Program-made: the position numbers and the translations under genes | Notes under the pieces: model-generated | What the model was told of the DNA's origin: nothing | What the model saw: the letters and a program-made list of their open reading frames with translations, nothing else | Databases searched by the model: none | Shown here: positions 16,219 to 25,395 of the stretch, one piece after another | Position numbering within the stretch: the stretch's first letter is position 1 | How the letters are laid out: the number at the start of each line of letters is the position of its first letter | NCBI GenBank assembly: GCA_022790855.1 | Contig: JAAVYA010000036.1 | Location: 1 to 64,000, forward strand | Source of the DNA: Lachnospiraceae bacterium | GTDB lineage: Bacteria > Bacillota > Clostridia > Lachnospirales > Lachnospiraceae | Reading direction: 5' to 3' | DNA: 64,000 nt

Positions 16219-17526
16219 ATGTTTTCAAAAATATTGATTGCCAACCGGGGCGAAATCGCCGTCCGCATCATTCGTGCCTGCAAAGAAATGGGTGTGGTTA
16301 CGGTTGCCGTATATTCCCAGGCAGATAAAAATGCCCTTCATGTGGCTCTTGCCGATGAGAGTTATTGTATCGGCGGCCCGGAGGCCTCCGAGAGCTATCT
16401 CAATGAAAATCAGATCATTAGCACGGCCTTATTATCAGGGGCTCAGGCGGTTCATCCCGGGTATGGATTTCTTTCTGAAAATGCCCATTTTGCCCGTCTG
16501 TGCAGGAAAAACGGACTTGTATTTATCGGCCCGGATCCGGAACATATGGAGAGACTAAGCGATAAAGCAGTTCTCAAAGAGCTGATTCGGGGAACAGGGC
16601 TTTCCGTTATACCCGGGACAAGGGCAATGGCTTCTGTGGAGGAAGCCCAAAGAGGAGCCGCTGCCCTTGGATACCCTGTTATGCTGAAAGCTTGTGCAGG
16701 AGGGGGAGGCCGTGGGATTCGCCTGATACGATCCGAAGATGAATTGGAGGAGGCCTATTTTCAGGCATCAGGCGAAGCCCTGAGCGCCTTTGGAGACGGA
16801 AGCGTATATCTGGAAAAATATATTTTTCCGGCGCGCCATGTGGAACTGCAGATACTTGCGGACGAACATGGAAACGCCGTATGCTTGGGGGATCGGGACT
16901 GTTCCATCCAGCGGAGGAACCAAAAGCTTCTGGAAGAGACCCCTTCTCCCGGAGTAGGGGAGGAGCAGCGGAAAAAGATTATGGAGCTTGCGGTGGACGC
17001 TGTTAGAACCATTGGCTATGTGGGGGCCGGGACGCTGGAATTTTTGCTGGATCAAGACGGGAATTTCTGGTTTATGGAAATGAACGTCCGCCTGCAGGTG
17101 GAACATTGTGTGACAGAAATGCTGACGGGCGTTGACCTTGTAAAATGGCAGATTCGGATTGCAGCAGGTATTTCTCTGAATTTTGCCCAGGAAGAAATCC
17201 GGATGAATGGCTCCGCCATGGAATGCCGTATCAATGCAGGAAGCTGCGGAACGCTGCGCATGCTTCACGTTCCCGGGGGTCCCTCGGTGCGGTTTGACAC
17301 TTGTCTGATTGAGGGAACGGTGATTTCGCCCTATTACGATGCATTGCTTGGCAAACTCATTGTATTTGCCAAGACGAGAGAAGAAACGCTGCGAAAAATG
17401 CGGGCGTCTTTATGTGAATTGGTAATTGACGGAATCCCCACAAATATTGAAGAACAGCTTCAGATTGTGGAAGATGAACGGTTTTCTTCGGGCAAGTACG
17501 ACTTAACTTTTATGGAAGACAGGTGA
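16219..17526 (+). CDS. accC: Biotin carboxylase (AccC)
   Basis: A 435-residue ATP-grasp enzyme that carboxylates biotin on AccB. It opens ILIANRGEIAVRIIRACKE, and has HPGYGFLSEN, the glycine loop KACAGGGGRGIR, the RDCSIQRRNQKLLEE motif and MNVRLQVEHCVTE. It is slightly shorter than the usual ~447 residues because the C-terminal part is compact. The gene begins three bases after fabZ. Confidence 0.95.
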   Translation: MFSKILIANRGEIAVRIIRACKEMGVVTVAVYSQADKNALHVALADESYCIGGPEASESYLNENQIISTALLSGAQAVHPGYGFLSENAHFARLCRKNGLVFIGPDPEHMERLSDKAVLKELIRGTGLSVIPGTRAMASVEEAQRGAAALGYPVMLKACAGGGGRGIRLIRSEDELEEAYFQASGEALSAFGDGSVYLEKYIFPARHVELQILADEHGNAVCLGDRDCSIQRRNQKLLEETPSPGVGEEQRKKIMELAVDAVRTIGYVGAGTLEFLLDQDGNFWFMEMNVRLQVEHCVTEMLTGVDLVKWQIRIAAGISLNFAQEEIRMNGSAMECRINAGSCGTLRMLHVPGGPSVRFDTCLIEGTVISPYYDALLGKLIVFAKTREETLRKMRASLCELVIDGIPTNIEEQLQIVEDERFSSGKYDLTFMEDR

Positions 17527-17530
17527 TATC

Positions 17531-18391
17531 ATGGCGTTGATAAAATTTTTGAAACCGAAAAATCAATTGGAAGAAGGCGGCCGTACTTCCGCTCCGGTGC
17601 AAAGAGACGACGGCGAGCCGGAAAAAAACTGCCCTAATTGCCATAAAGATATTCCCATCAGCCGTCTTTGGGCTAACGACCTTGTCTGTCCCTGCGGCTA
17701 TCATTTTCGGGTAAAGGCACGTCAGAGGATTCAAATGATTGCCGATAAAGACAGTTTTTGTGAAATGTATTCCGGGGTGAAATCAGAAAACCCGTTGAAT
17801 TTCCCAGGATATAAGAACAAAATAAAAACTGTCCGCAAGGCAAGCGGTGAAGAAGAAGCTGTGATTTGCGGCATTGCTGCGATCGGCCGAAAAAAATGCT
17901 GCCTGTTTGTGATGGAGCCTTATTTTATGATGGGGAGCATGGGAAGCGCTGTGGGAGAGAAGATTACCGCCCTGTTTGAGTACGCTGTGAAACAGCGTCT
18001 GCCGGTGATCGGATTTGCCGTATCAGGAGGAGCCCGTATGCAGGAAGGGCTGCTGTCTTTGATGCAGATGGCAAAAACGAGCGCCGCCGTAAAACGCCAC
18101 AGCGATGCCGGATTGTTATATATATCCGTTCTGACAGACCCCACTACCGGGGGCGTGTCCGCCAGTTTCGCCATGGAAGCAGATATTATATTGGCGGAGC
18201 CTGGAGCGACGGTAGGCTTTGCGGGAGCAAGAGTCATTGAACAGACCACAAGAAAATCCCTTCCCAAGGGCTTTCAAAAGTCAGAGTTTGTATTGGAACA
18301 TGGATTTGTCGACAGCATTGTGCCTCGTGCAGGCCAAAAAAGGTATCTGGCCGAGATGCTTAAGATGCATGACGGGAGGGCGGTTTTATGA
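17531..18391 (+). CDS. accD: Acetyl-CoA carboxylase carboxyltransferase beta subunit (AccD)
   Basis: A 286-residue subunit that, with AccA, transfers the carboxyl group from biotin to acetyl-CoA. The N-terminal zinc ribbon reads CPNC and then CPCGYH, so the second knuckle is Cys-X-Cys where most homologues have Cys-X2-Cys. The carboxyltransferase core has [25 protein letters not shown] and [13 protein letters not shown]. It is four bases after accC and overlaps accA by four. Confidence 0.94.
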   Translation: MALIKFLKPKNQLEEGGRTSAPVQRDDGEPEKNCPNCHKDIPISRLWANDLVCPCGYHFRVKARQRIQMIADKDSFCEMYSGVKSENPLNFPGYKNKIKTVRKASGEEEAVICGIAAIGRKKCCLFVMEPYFMMGSMGSAVGEKITALFEYAVKQRLPVIGFAVSGGARMQEGLLSLMQMAKTSAAVKRHSDAGLLYISVLTDPTTGGVSASFAMEADIILAEPGATVGFAGARVIEQTTRKSLPKGFQKSEFVLEHGFVDSIVPRAGQKRYLAEMLKMHDGRAVL

Positions 18392-19179
18392 AAGAGGCGG
18401 CGTATGAACGGGTAAAGCTTGCCCGGGATAACCACAGGCCCACTGGGCTTGATTATATCAAAAATCTGTTTCAGGGATTTATGGAACTCCACGGGGACCG
18501 CTGCTATGGGGACGATGCGGCAATCGTAGGAGGAATTGCAAATCTTTGCGGTAATCCTGTTACCGTAATAGCCATTGAAAAAGGCCATACTGCAAAGGAG
18601 CGCAGTTATCGTAATTTTGGCGCTCCCCATCCGGAGGGCTATCGTAAAGCCCTCCGCCTGATGAAGCAGGCGGAGAAGTTCGGCAGGCCCATCATTTGTT
18701 TCATAGATACTTCCGGGGCTTATTGCGGTGTGGGAGCCGAGGAACGGGGACAGAGTCAGGCTATTGCCGAGAATCTTATGGAAATGTCTACACTCTGTGT
18801 TCCGGTGGTTTCGATTTTAATAGGAGAAGGCGGCAGCGGCGGCGCTTTGGCTCTTGCGGTTGCCGACCGAGTATGGATGCTGCAGAATGCGGTATATTCC
18901 GTTATTTCTCCGGAAGGATGCGCCAGTATTCTCTGGAAGGATGCTGCAAAAGCAGAAATTGCGGCGTCCAGCTTGAAACTTACGGCAGAGGATGCAAGAA
19001 GCCTTGGCGTTATTGAGCGCATTCTGTCTGAAAAAGAAATGGGAAAAAAAGAATTTTATGACCGGATCCGCACCCTTTTGGTAAAAGAAATCAAGATGCT
19101 GACAAAGGAGTTTGATTTAGTGGGAAACCGTTATGAAAGATTTCGCAGGATTGGCGCCAGTGCGGTTGTGAAGGAGTAA
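18388..19179 (+). CDS. accA: Acetyl-CoA carboxylase carboxyltransferase alpha subunit (AccA)
   Basis: A 263-residue subunit partnered with Acc[12 protein letters not shown], the [18 protein letters not shown] segment, [11 protein letters not shown] and [12 protein letters not shown] are typical of AccA. The N terminus is short, as in most Firmicutes where AccA lacks the long proteobacterial extension. The start is fused to the accD stop (ATGA), consistent with balanced expression of the two subunits. Confidence 0.95.
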   Translation: MKEAAYERVKLARDNHRPTGLDYIKNLFQGFMELHGDRCYGDDAAIVGGIANLCGNPVTVIAIEKGHTAKERSYRNFGAPHPEGYRKALRLMKQAEKFGRPIICFIDTSGAYCGVGAEERGQSQAIAENLMEMSTLCVPVVSILIGEGGSGGALALAVADRVWMLQNAVYSVISPEGCASILWKDAAKAEIAASSLKLTAEDARSLGVIERILSEKEMGKKEFYDRIRTLLVKEIKMLTKEFDLVGNRYERFRRIGASAVVKE

Positions 19180-19181
19180 CT

Positions 19182-20810
19182 ATGAGTATCTACCAAAAAT
19201 TTTGCAGAGAGATTACCGATGAACAGGGAAATTTAAAAAAATTAGTACTGGATTATCCGGATCATTTTAATTTCGGTTATGATGTTGCGGATAAAATTGC
19301 GGAAGAAACGCCGGATAAAAGGGCTCTTGTGTGGTGCAATGTGGCGAATGAAGAACATATCTTTACCTTCTCCGATGTAAAGAAGTACAGTAATAAGATG
19401 GCTCATGTGTTTCAGGATGCAGGAATCGGCCAGGGCGACCGGGTGATGCTGATTTTAAAACGTCATTTCGAATATTGGTTTGCAGCGATAGCACTCCATA
19501 AGCTGGGAGCTGTTATGATTCCAGCAACCCATATGCTGACGGTGAAGGATTTGATGTATCGCATCAAATCCTCCAAAGCGAAAGCCATTTTTTGCACCGC
19601 CCAGGACGAAGTGCCTGAAAAAATTCTGGAAGCTTTGAAGCAGTTAAAGATAACCTTGAAGCTCTGGTGCGTACAATCAGGGATTTCTGGATTTGAACAT
19701 ATGGCGGCAGCCATGGAACAGGCAGATGAGGAGCTAAAGCGCGTCCCGACCTTGGCTAATGACCCAATGGTGCTGTATTTTACTTCCGGGACCACTGGGT
19801 ATCCAAAAGGAGTCATTCATTCTCATACTTATCCGCTGGCTCATATTGTGACTGCCAAGTATTGGCAGCAGGCAGAAGATAATGGCCTGCATTTTTCCGT
19901 TGCTGAAACAGGATGGGCCAAGGCGTCCTGGGGAAAACTCTATGGCCAGTGGCTTGTTGGAAGCGCTGTGATGGTCTATGACTTTGATAATTTTGAGCCG
20001 AAACAGCTTTCCCACATTATAAACCGGTACGGGGTAACCTCCTTCTGTGCGCCTCCAACGGTGTACCGCTATTTGGTGCGCAAGGGCATTCCGGATATGC
20101 CGTCCTTAAAACATGCTTCTACTGCCGGAGAAATGCTGGCTCCCCAGGTATTCCGAAAATTTACGGAACGGACAGGGCTTTCCCTCTGCGAGGGATACGG
20201 ACAGACGGAAACCACTTTATTGATTGCAAACTTCCCTGGAACTCAGGCTGTAGAAGGTTCCATGGGAACACCGTCGCCTTTTTACCAGATTGAGCTTCGG
20301 GGAAAAAAGGGGGAACCTGTTGCAGTCGGAGAAGTGGGGGAAGTGGTGGTTGTACCTACGGAAGACGGCGTTTTGCCAGGGGTTTTTACCGCTTATTTGG
20401 ATCATGAAGAGCAGTATCAATATGTATGGCGGGACGGTGTTTATCATACGGGAGATGCTGCCTATATGGATGAAAACGGATACTACTGGTTCCATGGCCG
20501 GTTTGACGATATTATTAAGACTGGAGGATTTCGCGTAGGCCCTTACGAGGTGGAACATGTACTGATGGAATATCCGGCCGTTGGGGAGTGCAGCGTGGTT
20601 GGCGTCCCGGACGCCTTAAGAGGCCAGGCCATTAAAGCAGTGATTGTCCTAAGCCAGGGGTATGAGCCTACGAAGGAGTTAGAGCTTAAAATAAAGGAGT
20701 TTTGCAACCAGAAGTTAGCGGAGTATAAATGGATCCGTATCATAGAATTTGTATCGGAACTGCCCAAGACCATCAGCGGGAAAGTTCAGAAAAAAGTTCT
20801 GCGCAGTTAA
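19182..20810 (+). CDS. AMP-forming acyl-CoA synthetase (medium-chain type)
   Basis: A 542-residue adenylate-forming enzyme. The ATP loop YFTSGTTGYPKG (about residue 192), GYGQTETT, the YHTGDAAYMDENGYYWFHGR segment and the C-terminal lysine in PKTISGKVQKK are present. The closest style is the ACSM/medium-chain group, which activates free fatty acids to acyl-CoA with ATP. It starts two bases after accA, so it is transcribed with the fatty-acid synthesis genes, which is unusual since it acts in the opposite direction. It might recycle free acids or supply acyl primers; both are inference. Confidence 0.87.
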   Translation: MSIYQKFCREITDEQGNLKKLVLDYPDHFNFGYDVADKIAEETPDKRALVWCNVANEEHIFTFSDVKKYSNKMAHVFQDAGIGQGDRVMLILKRHFEYWFAAIALHKLGAVMIPATHMLTVKDLMYRIKSSKAKAIFCTAQDEVPEKILEALKQLKITLKLWCVQSGISGFEHMAAAMEQADEELKRVPTLANDPMVLYFTSGTTGYPKGVIHSHTYPLAHIVTAKYWQQAEDNGLHFSVAETGWAKASWGKLYGQWLVGSAVMVYDFDNFEPKQLSHIINRYGVTSFCAPPTVYRYLVRKGIPDMPSLKHASTAGEMLAPQVFRKFTERTGLSLCEGYGQTETTLLIANFPGTQAVEGSMGTPSPFYQIELRGKKGEPVAVGEVGEVVVVPTEDGVLPGVFTAYLDHEEQYQYVWRDGVYHTGDAAYMDENGYYWFHGRFDDIIKTGGFRVGPYEVEHVLMEYPAVGECSVVGVPDALRGQAIKAVIVLSQGYEPTKELELKIKEFCNQKLAEYKWIRIIEFVSELPKTISGKVQKKVLRS

Positions 20811-20842
20811 AATCAGTTTTTTGCAGACCTGTTTCAAAAAAT

Positions 20843-20871
20843 ATGACAGGATGTTTTTTCTTTACTATAAT
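20843..20871 (+). promoter_or_regulatory. Sigma-A type promoter for the PAS regulator
   Basis: ATGACA (20843-20848) and TATAAT (20866-20871) are 17 bases apart. A weak hairpin (CCTGT with ACAGG) lies just upstream and may terminate the fatty-acid operon. Confidence 0.65.
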
Positions 20872-20944
20872 AATATGCGGTTTGGATGGTTACTTTTGTA
20901 TTGATCCCAGGTCAGAGGATATTGTCTCTGCAAAAGGAGTTACT

Positions 20945-22942
20945 ATGAACAATATGCTTAATAATATGGAGGACATACTCGGCAGACAGATCTGCGGCTT
21001 TCATCAGTACATATTGGATGAACCGGTCCGCTTATGTTATGCAAGCCATAACCTTTGCGAAATGATAGGGGTTCGGGAAGAGGACTTGCTCCAAGAAAAC
21101 AAGGATATGTACATATTCTATGTACATGAGGCTGACCGTGAAAAATATTCTGAATTTTTAAACAAATTGGCAAGGAAGGAACAAACGCTGACTGCCGAAT
21201 ACCGTCTGATGAAAAGAGACGGTTCGGTTCTCTATGTAAAGGACACGGCTACGTCCCAAAGAACGGAGGAAGGTATTCTTATGGCTTCCTCCGTATTGGA
21301 CGATATCACGAAGCTGAAGCAGGAAAGCGCCCGGTTTCAGTCCCTGCATGGAATGATCCCCTGTGGGTTTTTGAGATATACTTGTGAAAGACAGCCCCAA
21401 ATTACATTTATGAACCAGACAATGAATGAAATTCTCCGTTTTCCGGAAGTAGGGGAAGGAGAGCTGGACTATCATGAATTGTATAAAAGCAATATTTTTA
21501 TGATGATACCTATGGAGGAGCGGCGCAGATTTTCAAAATACCTGAACCGTGTTTATACGGCGGATGCTCCCATTGCAGGGGAAATAAGCCTGCTTCGCTG
21601 CGACGGAACCCGCGCTCACGTATTTGGCTGGGTAATGAAATGTATCAATGAGGAAGGGACGGCGGAATTTCAAAGCGTCTGCGTGGATGTAACAAAACGG
21701 CATCAGGCCAGGAAAGCGGACGAGACAAAGCGATATCTGAAGGCGCTTACCGATATATACGATAAAATATTTGAATTTAATCTGGATGGAAATACGGTAA
21801 AATGTTTACATAGCGAAGATTCTTCTGTGTTTAAGCATTTGGAAGAGGTTGCCATGCAAATGGAGGAGGCTTCGGAAAAGTGGATCATGGATTCGGTGGA
21901 TAGAAAAGACCGTGAGCGGGTCCGGTCTTTTTTTCAGATATTTTTTCAGAAAAAATTGTATGGGGCTGATGCAAAACCGCCTCAAATTACTTATAGGGCA
22001 AGGTCCTCCGAGGGAAAACAAAAAAAATATAACGGTATCTTTATCAAAGTGGATGAGACGGTGAGCTTTTACTGCTGTAGAAGTATCCTAGATTCAGAAG
22101 AAGCCAGGATATTGCGAAATGAGAACCATCAGTTGAAAGAGAATATGAAAGAACTGGTGATGCGTTTTACGGACGGTCTGGCTGCTTTTGAGATTTCAGC
22201 GGAAGGATTGGTAAAGCCTCTGTATGCAAGTGAAAATGTGTGTGAATTCTTTGGCTATACCAGAGAAGAGTGGCTGCCGCTGATGGAGAACGCTACGCCT
22301 TTTGATAATTTCATTGCATACAGCAAGACGGCATACGAAGATTTTGTACAGCTCTTAAGAAATGGGGAAGCGGAATTTACCTATTACGATCATAAGACGA
22401 ATGCGCAGCGCCGGATTAAGGCCATATGCTCTCAAAAAGAACCAAACGGCAATTCTGCCAGGTATGTGATGTTGTATTCTATGGAAGGCATGGAGACGGA
22501 AGAAAAAAGGACATTGCCAGAGAGGCGGGTCGTTTCTATCCGCACCTTCGGCTACTTTGACGTCTTTGTGGGAGAGCGGCCTATTGCTTTTCGAAATAAG
22601 AAATCAAAGGAATTGTTTGCACTATTGGTAGACCGCAAAGGAGGATTTGTGACTTCTGAAGAGGCCATCAGCTTTTTGTGGGAAGAGGAACCTGCCAATA
22701 CCGTTACATTGGCACGATACCGAAAGGTGGCCCTTCGACTGAAAAATACCTTGGAAGAGTACGGAATTTCGGATGTGATAGAGACGGTGGACGGCAAACG
22801 GCGGATTGTTCCTGAGAAGATTAAGTGTGACCTCTATGATTATCTTTCTGGAAAGGAAGCATACGCACAGCTTTTTAAAGGGAATTATTTGACGAATTAT
22901 AGTTGGGGAGAGACGACTTTAGGAGAGCTTTTGAATAATTAG
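20945..22942 (+). CDS. PAS-domain one-component regulator with SARP/OmpR-like winged helix
   Basis: A 665-residue cytoplasmic protein. PAS-like segments are visible at about 1-120 (LCYASHNLCEMIGV, then VLYVKDTATSQR), 125-255 and 395-520 (LYASENVCEFFGYTREEW). The C-terminal ~100 residues (RTFGYFDVFVGERPIAFRNK onward) form the winged helix seen in SARP/OmpR-type activators. There is no histidine kinase core or receiver domain, so sensing and DNA binding seem to be in one chain. An in-frame ATG at 20729 lies inside the previous gene; ATG 20945 has AAAGGAG. The ligand and target are unknown. Confidence 0.8.
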   Translation: MNNMLNNMEDILGRQICGFHQYILDEPVRLCYASHNLCEMIGVREEDLLQENKDMYIFYVHEADREKYSEFLNKLARKEQTLTAEYRLMKRDGSVLYVKDTATSQRTEEGILMASSVLDDITKLKQESARFQSLHGMIPCGFLRYTCERQPQITFMNQTMNEILRFPEVGEGELDYHELYKSNIFMMIPMEERRRFSKYLNRVYTADAPIAGEISLLRCDGTRAHVFGWVMKCINEEGTAEFQSVCVDVTKRHQARKADETKRYLKALTDIYDKIFEFNLDGNTVKCLHSEDSSVFKHLEEVAMQMEEASEKWIMDSVDRKDRERVRSFFQIFFQKKLYGADAKPPQITYRARSSEGKQKKYNGIFIKVDETVSFYCCRSILDSEEARILRNENHQLKENMKELVMRFTDGLAAFEISAEGLVKPLYASENVCEFFGYTREEWLPLMENATPFDNFIAYSKTAYEDFVQLLRNGEAEFTYYDHKTNAQRRIKAICSQKEPNGNSARYVMLYSMEGMETEEKRTLPERRVVSIRTFGYFDVFVGERPIAFRNKKSKELFALLVDRKGGFVTSEEAISFLWEEEPANTVTLARYRKVALRLKNTLEEYGISDVIETVDGKRRIVPEKIKCDLYDYLSGKEAYAQLFKGNYLTNYSWGETTLGELLNN

Positions 22943-22970
22943 GAAAAGGTTTTGGCCTTTTCCTTTTTTT
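22941..22970 (+). terminator. Intrinsic terminator
   Basis: AGGAAAAGG (22941-22949) pairs with CCTTTTCCT (22956-22964), followed by seven T. It overlaps the stop codon of the PAS regulator. Confidence 0.92.
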
Positions 22971-23075
22971 GCCAAAAAAATTTCTGATAGAGTGATAGAA
23001 ATCCTTCCAAGATTCCGTAATAATAAGTGTAACTATAAAACAGACCGGTACACAGGTCTATATGAGGGTAACGCT

Positions 23076-23510
23076 ATGAAAATTGGGGAACACAACTACA
23101 TACAGCAATTACGGCGTCAGAACGAAAAAGCGCTGATGTATGTGATTGAGACATACGGAGGATTGTTAATGTCAGTGATCCGCAGGCATTTGTTCAGTCT
23201 GCCTCATAAGCAGGAGTAGTGTTTTGATGATGTACGGTTAAACATTTGGCAGCATATTTTGGATTTTGATGAGAGCAAAAATTTCTTTGCCAATTGGGCG
23301 GCGGCGATTGCACGATACCGGTCTATTGATTATCTTCGGCAGTTTCAGAGGGAACTGGATGTGGTAAATATTGAAGAGGCGGTGGTTGCCCAAGAAGACA
23401 GAGTGCTGTCCCAGGTAATGGAAAAAGAGATTTCAGAGGAATTGGAGCAGATGCTGGGAGGTTTAAAAAATTCCAGGTTCCGTGAAAAATTTCTTGGCGG
23501 CCGTCCTTGA
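23076..23510 (+). pseudogene. Broken ECF-type sigma factor (in-frame TAG, region 4 lost)
   Basis: The frame opens with MKIGEHNYIQQLRRQNEKAL, which fits sigma region 2 of a clostridial ECF family. It runs for 47 codons to a TAG at 23217-23219 and then continues in the same frame with CFDDVRLNIWQHILDFDESK, NFFANW and RSIDYLRQ, all expected next in the family. A GAG-to-TAG change at a normally acidic position explains the stop. The reading frame then ends after LKNSRFREKFLGGRP, so the region 4 helix-turn-helix is missing. It is therefore very probably non-functional. The 3' end runs into a hairpin just before a flavodoxin gene. Confidence 0.82.
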
Positions 23511-23524
23511 CGAAAGGGCGGCTG
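23498..23524 (+). terminator. GC-rich hairpin after the sigma pseudogene
   Basis: CGGCCGTCCTT (23498-23508) pairs along its full length with AAGGGCGGCTG (23514-23524), with a 5-base loop. The following TCCTTTAT is only a weak T tract. It may end the sigma transcript or be a leftover of the rearrangement that removed region 4. Confidence 0.5.
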
Positions 23525-23577
23525 TCCTTTATGATGAAAAAGGAATAGTTAGAAAACGTCAAGACAGGAGGACTGCC

Positions 23578-24534
23578 ATGAAAGTATTAGTGATTTATTT
23601 TTCCCAAAGTGGAAATACGGAAAAAGTAGCCCGGGCCATTGGTCAGGGAGCAGCGGAAGCGGCGGATATGGTGGATGTGAAATCCATTAAGGACGTAACC
23701 GGAGAAATGCTAAAAGCGTACGACCTGATCGGGCTGGGAAGTCCGGTGTGGAAAGCAGATCCTCCCAATATCAGGCGTTTTTACGAGAGTCTGCCGGATC
23801 AGAAGGGAAAGCACATTTTTTCCTTTGCTACCCACGGCACGATGCCGGGATTTTATTTTCCGGTGGTGCTGCCGAATCTGAAAAAAGCCGGATTTACGGT
23901 AATCGGCAGCAGGCGTTGGTACGGAAATGTGGTGATGCCGGGAATGCCGGAGCCATATTATACGGCAGGACACCCGGATGAGCAGGATTTACAGGAGGCA
24001 AAAGAATTTGGAAAAGAGATGGTAGAGCGCAGCAAGCGGATTTCCGCCGGGGAAACAGACTTGATACCGCCTATGCCGGAGAACGACGTGGATCAGGATC
24101 AGGCTGTGGCCATCGTCAATATGCTGCTGGAGTATGGGAATCCTCAGGGAAAAATTGTCCGTGACTCGGAAAAATGCATCTATCCCAAATGCAGCCGCTG
24201 TATGGACTACTGCACCATGGATTACATAGATTTAGAGAGCAATCCCCAGAAATTCGGCAGCGAAGGCTGCTGCTGCGACGACAATCATGAATGTGCCTGG
24301 TGCTTTATGATCTGTCCCACAGGCGCAATCCGTCTGGAACCAGATGTATATGAGCATGTGAAGCCTTTTATAGGGGTACGGAAGCCCTTGTTTGAAAAAA
24401 TTCTGGATGAAGCGGAGCGAAAGGGAGAATTCCGCCGGCTGATACCTGTGGAAGAAGTTGGGTTTGATACGCCCTATGTCATTGCCCATCCCCAACACCC
24501 TTATTTTAAGGTGCCGCCCAGGAAGAAGGAATAA
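23578..24534 (+). CDS. Flavodoxin-ferredoxin fusion protein (EFR1-like)
   Basis: A 318-residue protein. Residues 1-160 are a flavodoxin domain with the FMN phosphate loop YFSQSGNTEKVA. The C-terminal third holds a cysteine-rich ferredoxin-like region (CIYPKCSRCMDYC, then CCCDD, CAWCFMICPTG), enough for one or two Fe-S clusters, although the first motif is spaced unusually. Such fusions shuttle electrons between ferredoxin pools and flavin enzymes. Upstream in-frame codons overlap the sigma pseudogene; ATG 23578 has AGGAGG. The flavin reductase-rubredoxin gene downstream is a possible partner. Confidence 0.83.
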   Translation: MKVLVIYFSQSGNTEKVARAIGQGAAEAADMVDVKSIKDVTGEMLKAYDLIGLGSPVWKADPPNIRRFYESLPDQKGKHIFSFATHGTMPGFYFPVVLPNLKKAGFTVIGSRRWYGNVVMPGMPEPYYTAGHPDEQDLQEAKEFGKEMVERSKRISAGETDLIPPMPENDVDQDQAVAIVNMLLEYGNPQGKIVRDSEKCIYPKCSRCMDYCTMDYIDLESNPQKFGSEGCCCDDNHECAWCFMICPTGAIRLEPDVYEHVKPFIGVRKPLFEKILDEAERKGEFRRLIPVEEVGFDTPYVIAHPQHPYFKVPPRKKE

Positions 24535-24602
24535 TATTTGGATTCTTAATCTGAAAGGGATAAAATAAAGGATTCGGTTCAAAATAATAAAGAAAAACTC
24601 TG

Positions 24603-24644
24603 ATGCGGGCCAGATATATTGCAAATGCGGCATTTGGCCCGCAT
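24603..24644 (+). promoter_or_regulatory. Stable stem-loop in the leader of the rubredoxin-fusion gene
   Basis: ATGCGGGCCA (24603-24612) and TGGCCCGCAT (24635-24644) pair perfectly. The loop contains AAATGC/GCATTT, which can form its own small stem. No T tract follows, and the ribosome binding site AAAGGAG begins about 10 bases later. It could be a terminator for the upstream gene or a leader structure. Confidence 0.5.
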
Positions 24645-24667
24645 TAGGAAAATAAAGGAGTCATATT

Positions 24668-25288
24668 ATGAATCAAAAGGCATTGTATTGTATCAGCTAC
24701 GGATTGTTTGTCCTCACGGCGCGTCAGGGACAGAAAGATAACGGCTGTATGATCAATACGGCGATGCAGCTAACGTCAACTCCCAACCGCCTTGGGGTTA
24801 CGGTAAATAAGGCGAATGCTACCCATGATATGGTGCTGGAAACCAGGAAATTTACCGTCTCCGTATTGAGCAAAAAGGCCAATTTTGATCTCATCCGGCG
24901 GTTTGGATTTCAGTCCGGGCGGGAGATCAATAAATTTCAGGATTATGAGTACGCAAAGAGAAACCAGGAAGGCATGCTGTACGTGACAGAAGGAACGAAT
25001 GCATTTTTATCAGTGGAAGTTGAAGAGACCATAGATCTTGGAACCCATACCATGTTTATTGGGAATGTAACAGAGATGGAAGCGCTGGATTCGGAATCCT
25101 CTGCCACTTATGAATATTATCAAACCTATATCAAGCCCAGACCTGGGGCAGCAAAGGCCAAACGGGGACAGACTGTTTGGCGCTGTAAAGTCTGTGGATA
25201 TGAATATACGGGCGAAGAATTGCCGGATGACTTTATATGTCCTGTGTGCAAGCATCCTGCTTCGGATTTTGAACGGGTGGAGGAATAA
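24668..25288 (+). CDS. Flavin reductase-rubredoxin fusion (high-molecular-weight rubredoxin type)
   Basis: A 206-residue protein. Residues 1-150 fit the FMN-binding split-barrel flavin reductase family; residues ~165-200 are a rubredoxin with CKVCGY and CPVCKH knuckles that bind one iron. The layout matches Hrb proteins, which in acetogens pass electrons from NADH to flavodiiron oxidases for oxygen or NO removal. Its substrate here is not shown. The gene has AAAGGAG and follows the flavodoxin-ferredoxin gene after a hairpin. Confidence 0.87.
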   Translation: MNQKALYCISYGLFVLTARQGQKDNGCMINTAMQLTSTPNRLGVTVNKANATHDMVLETRKFTVSVLSKKANFDLIRRFGFQSGREINKFQDYEYAKRNQEGMLYVTEGTNAFLSVEVEETIDLGTHTMFIGNVTEMEALDSESSATYEYYQTYIKPRPGAAKAKRGQTVWRCKVCGYEYTGEELPDDFICPVCKHPASDFERVEE

Positions 25289-25395
25289 GCCGTTTCCTCC
25301 TTGAGTGAGGCATTCTGCCCACCGGGCATGGCTGCCTTAGCGGCGATGTTTTCTCCATGCAAGTGTGGAAGCGCATGTACGCTGTGCCGCGGCTG

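Noticed and set aside
23217-23219. TAG in the sigma factor frame as pyrrolysine or programmed readthrough
   Set aside because: No pyl genes or readthrough context are seen, the family has an acidic residue there, and the protein also lacks region 4, so simple decay is the better explanation.
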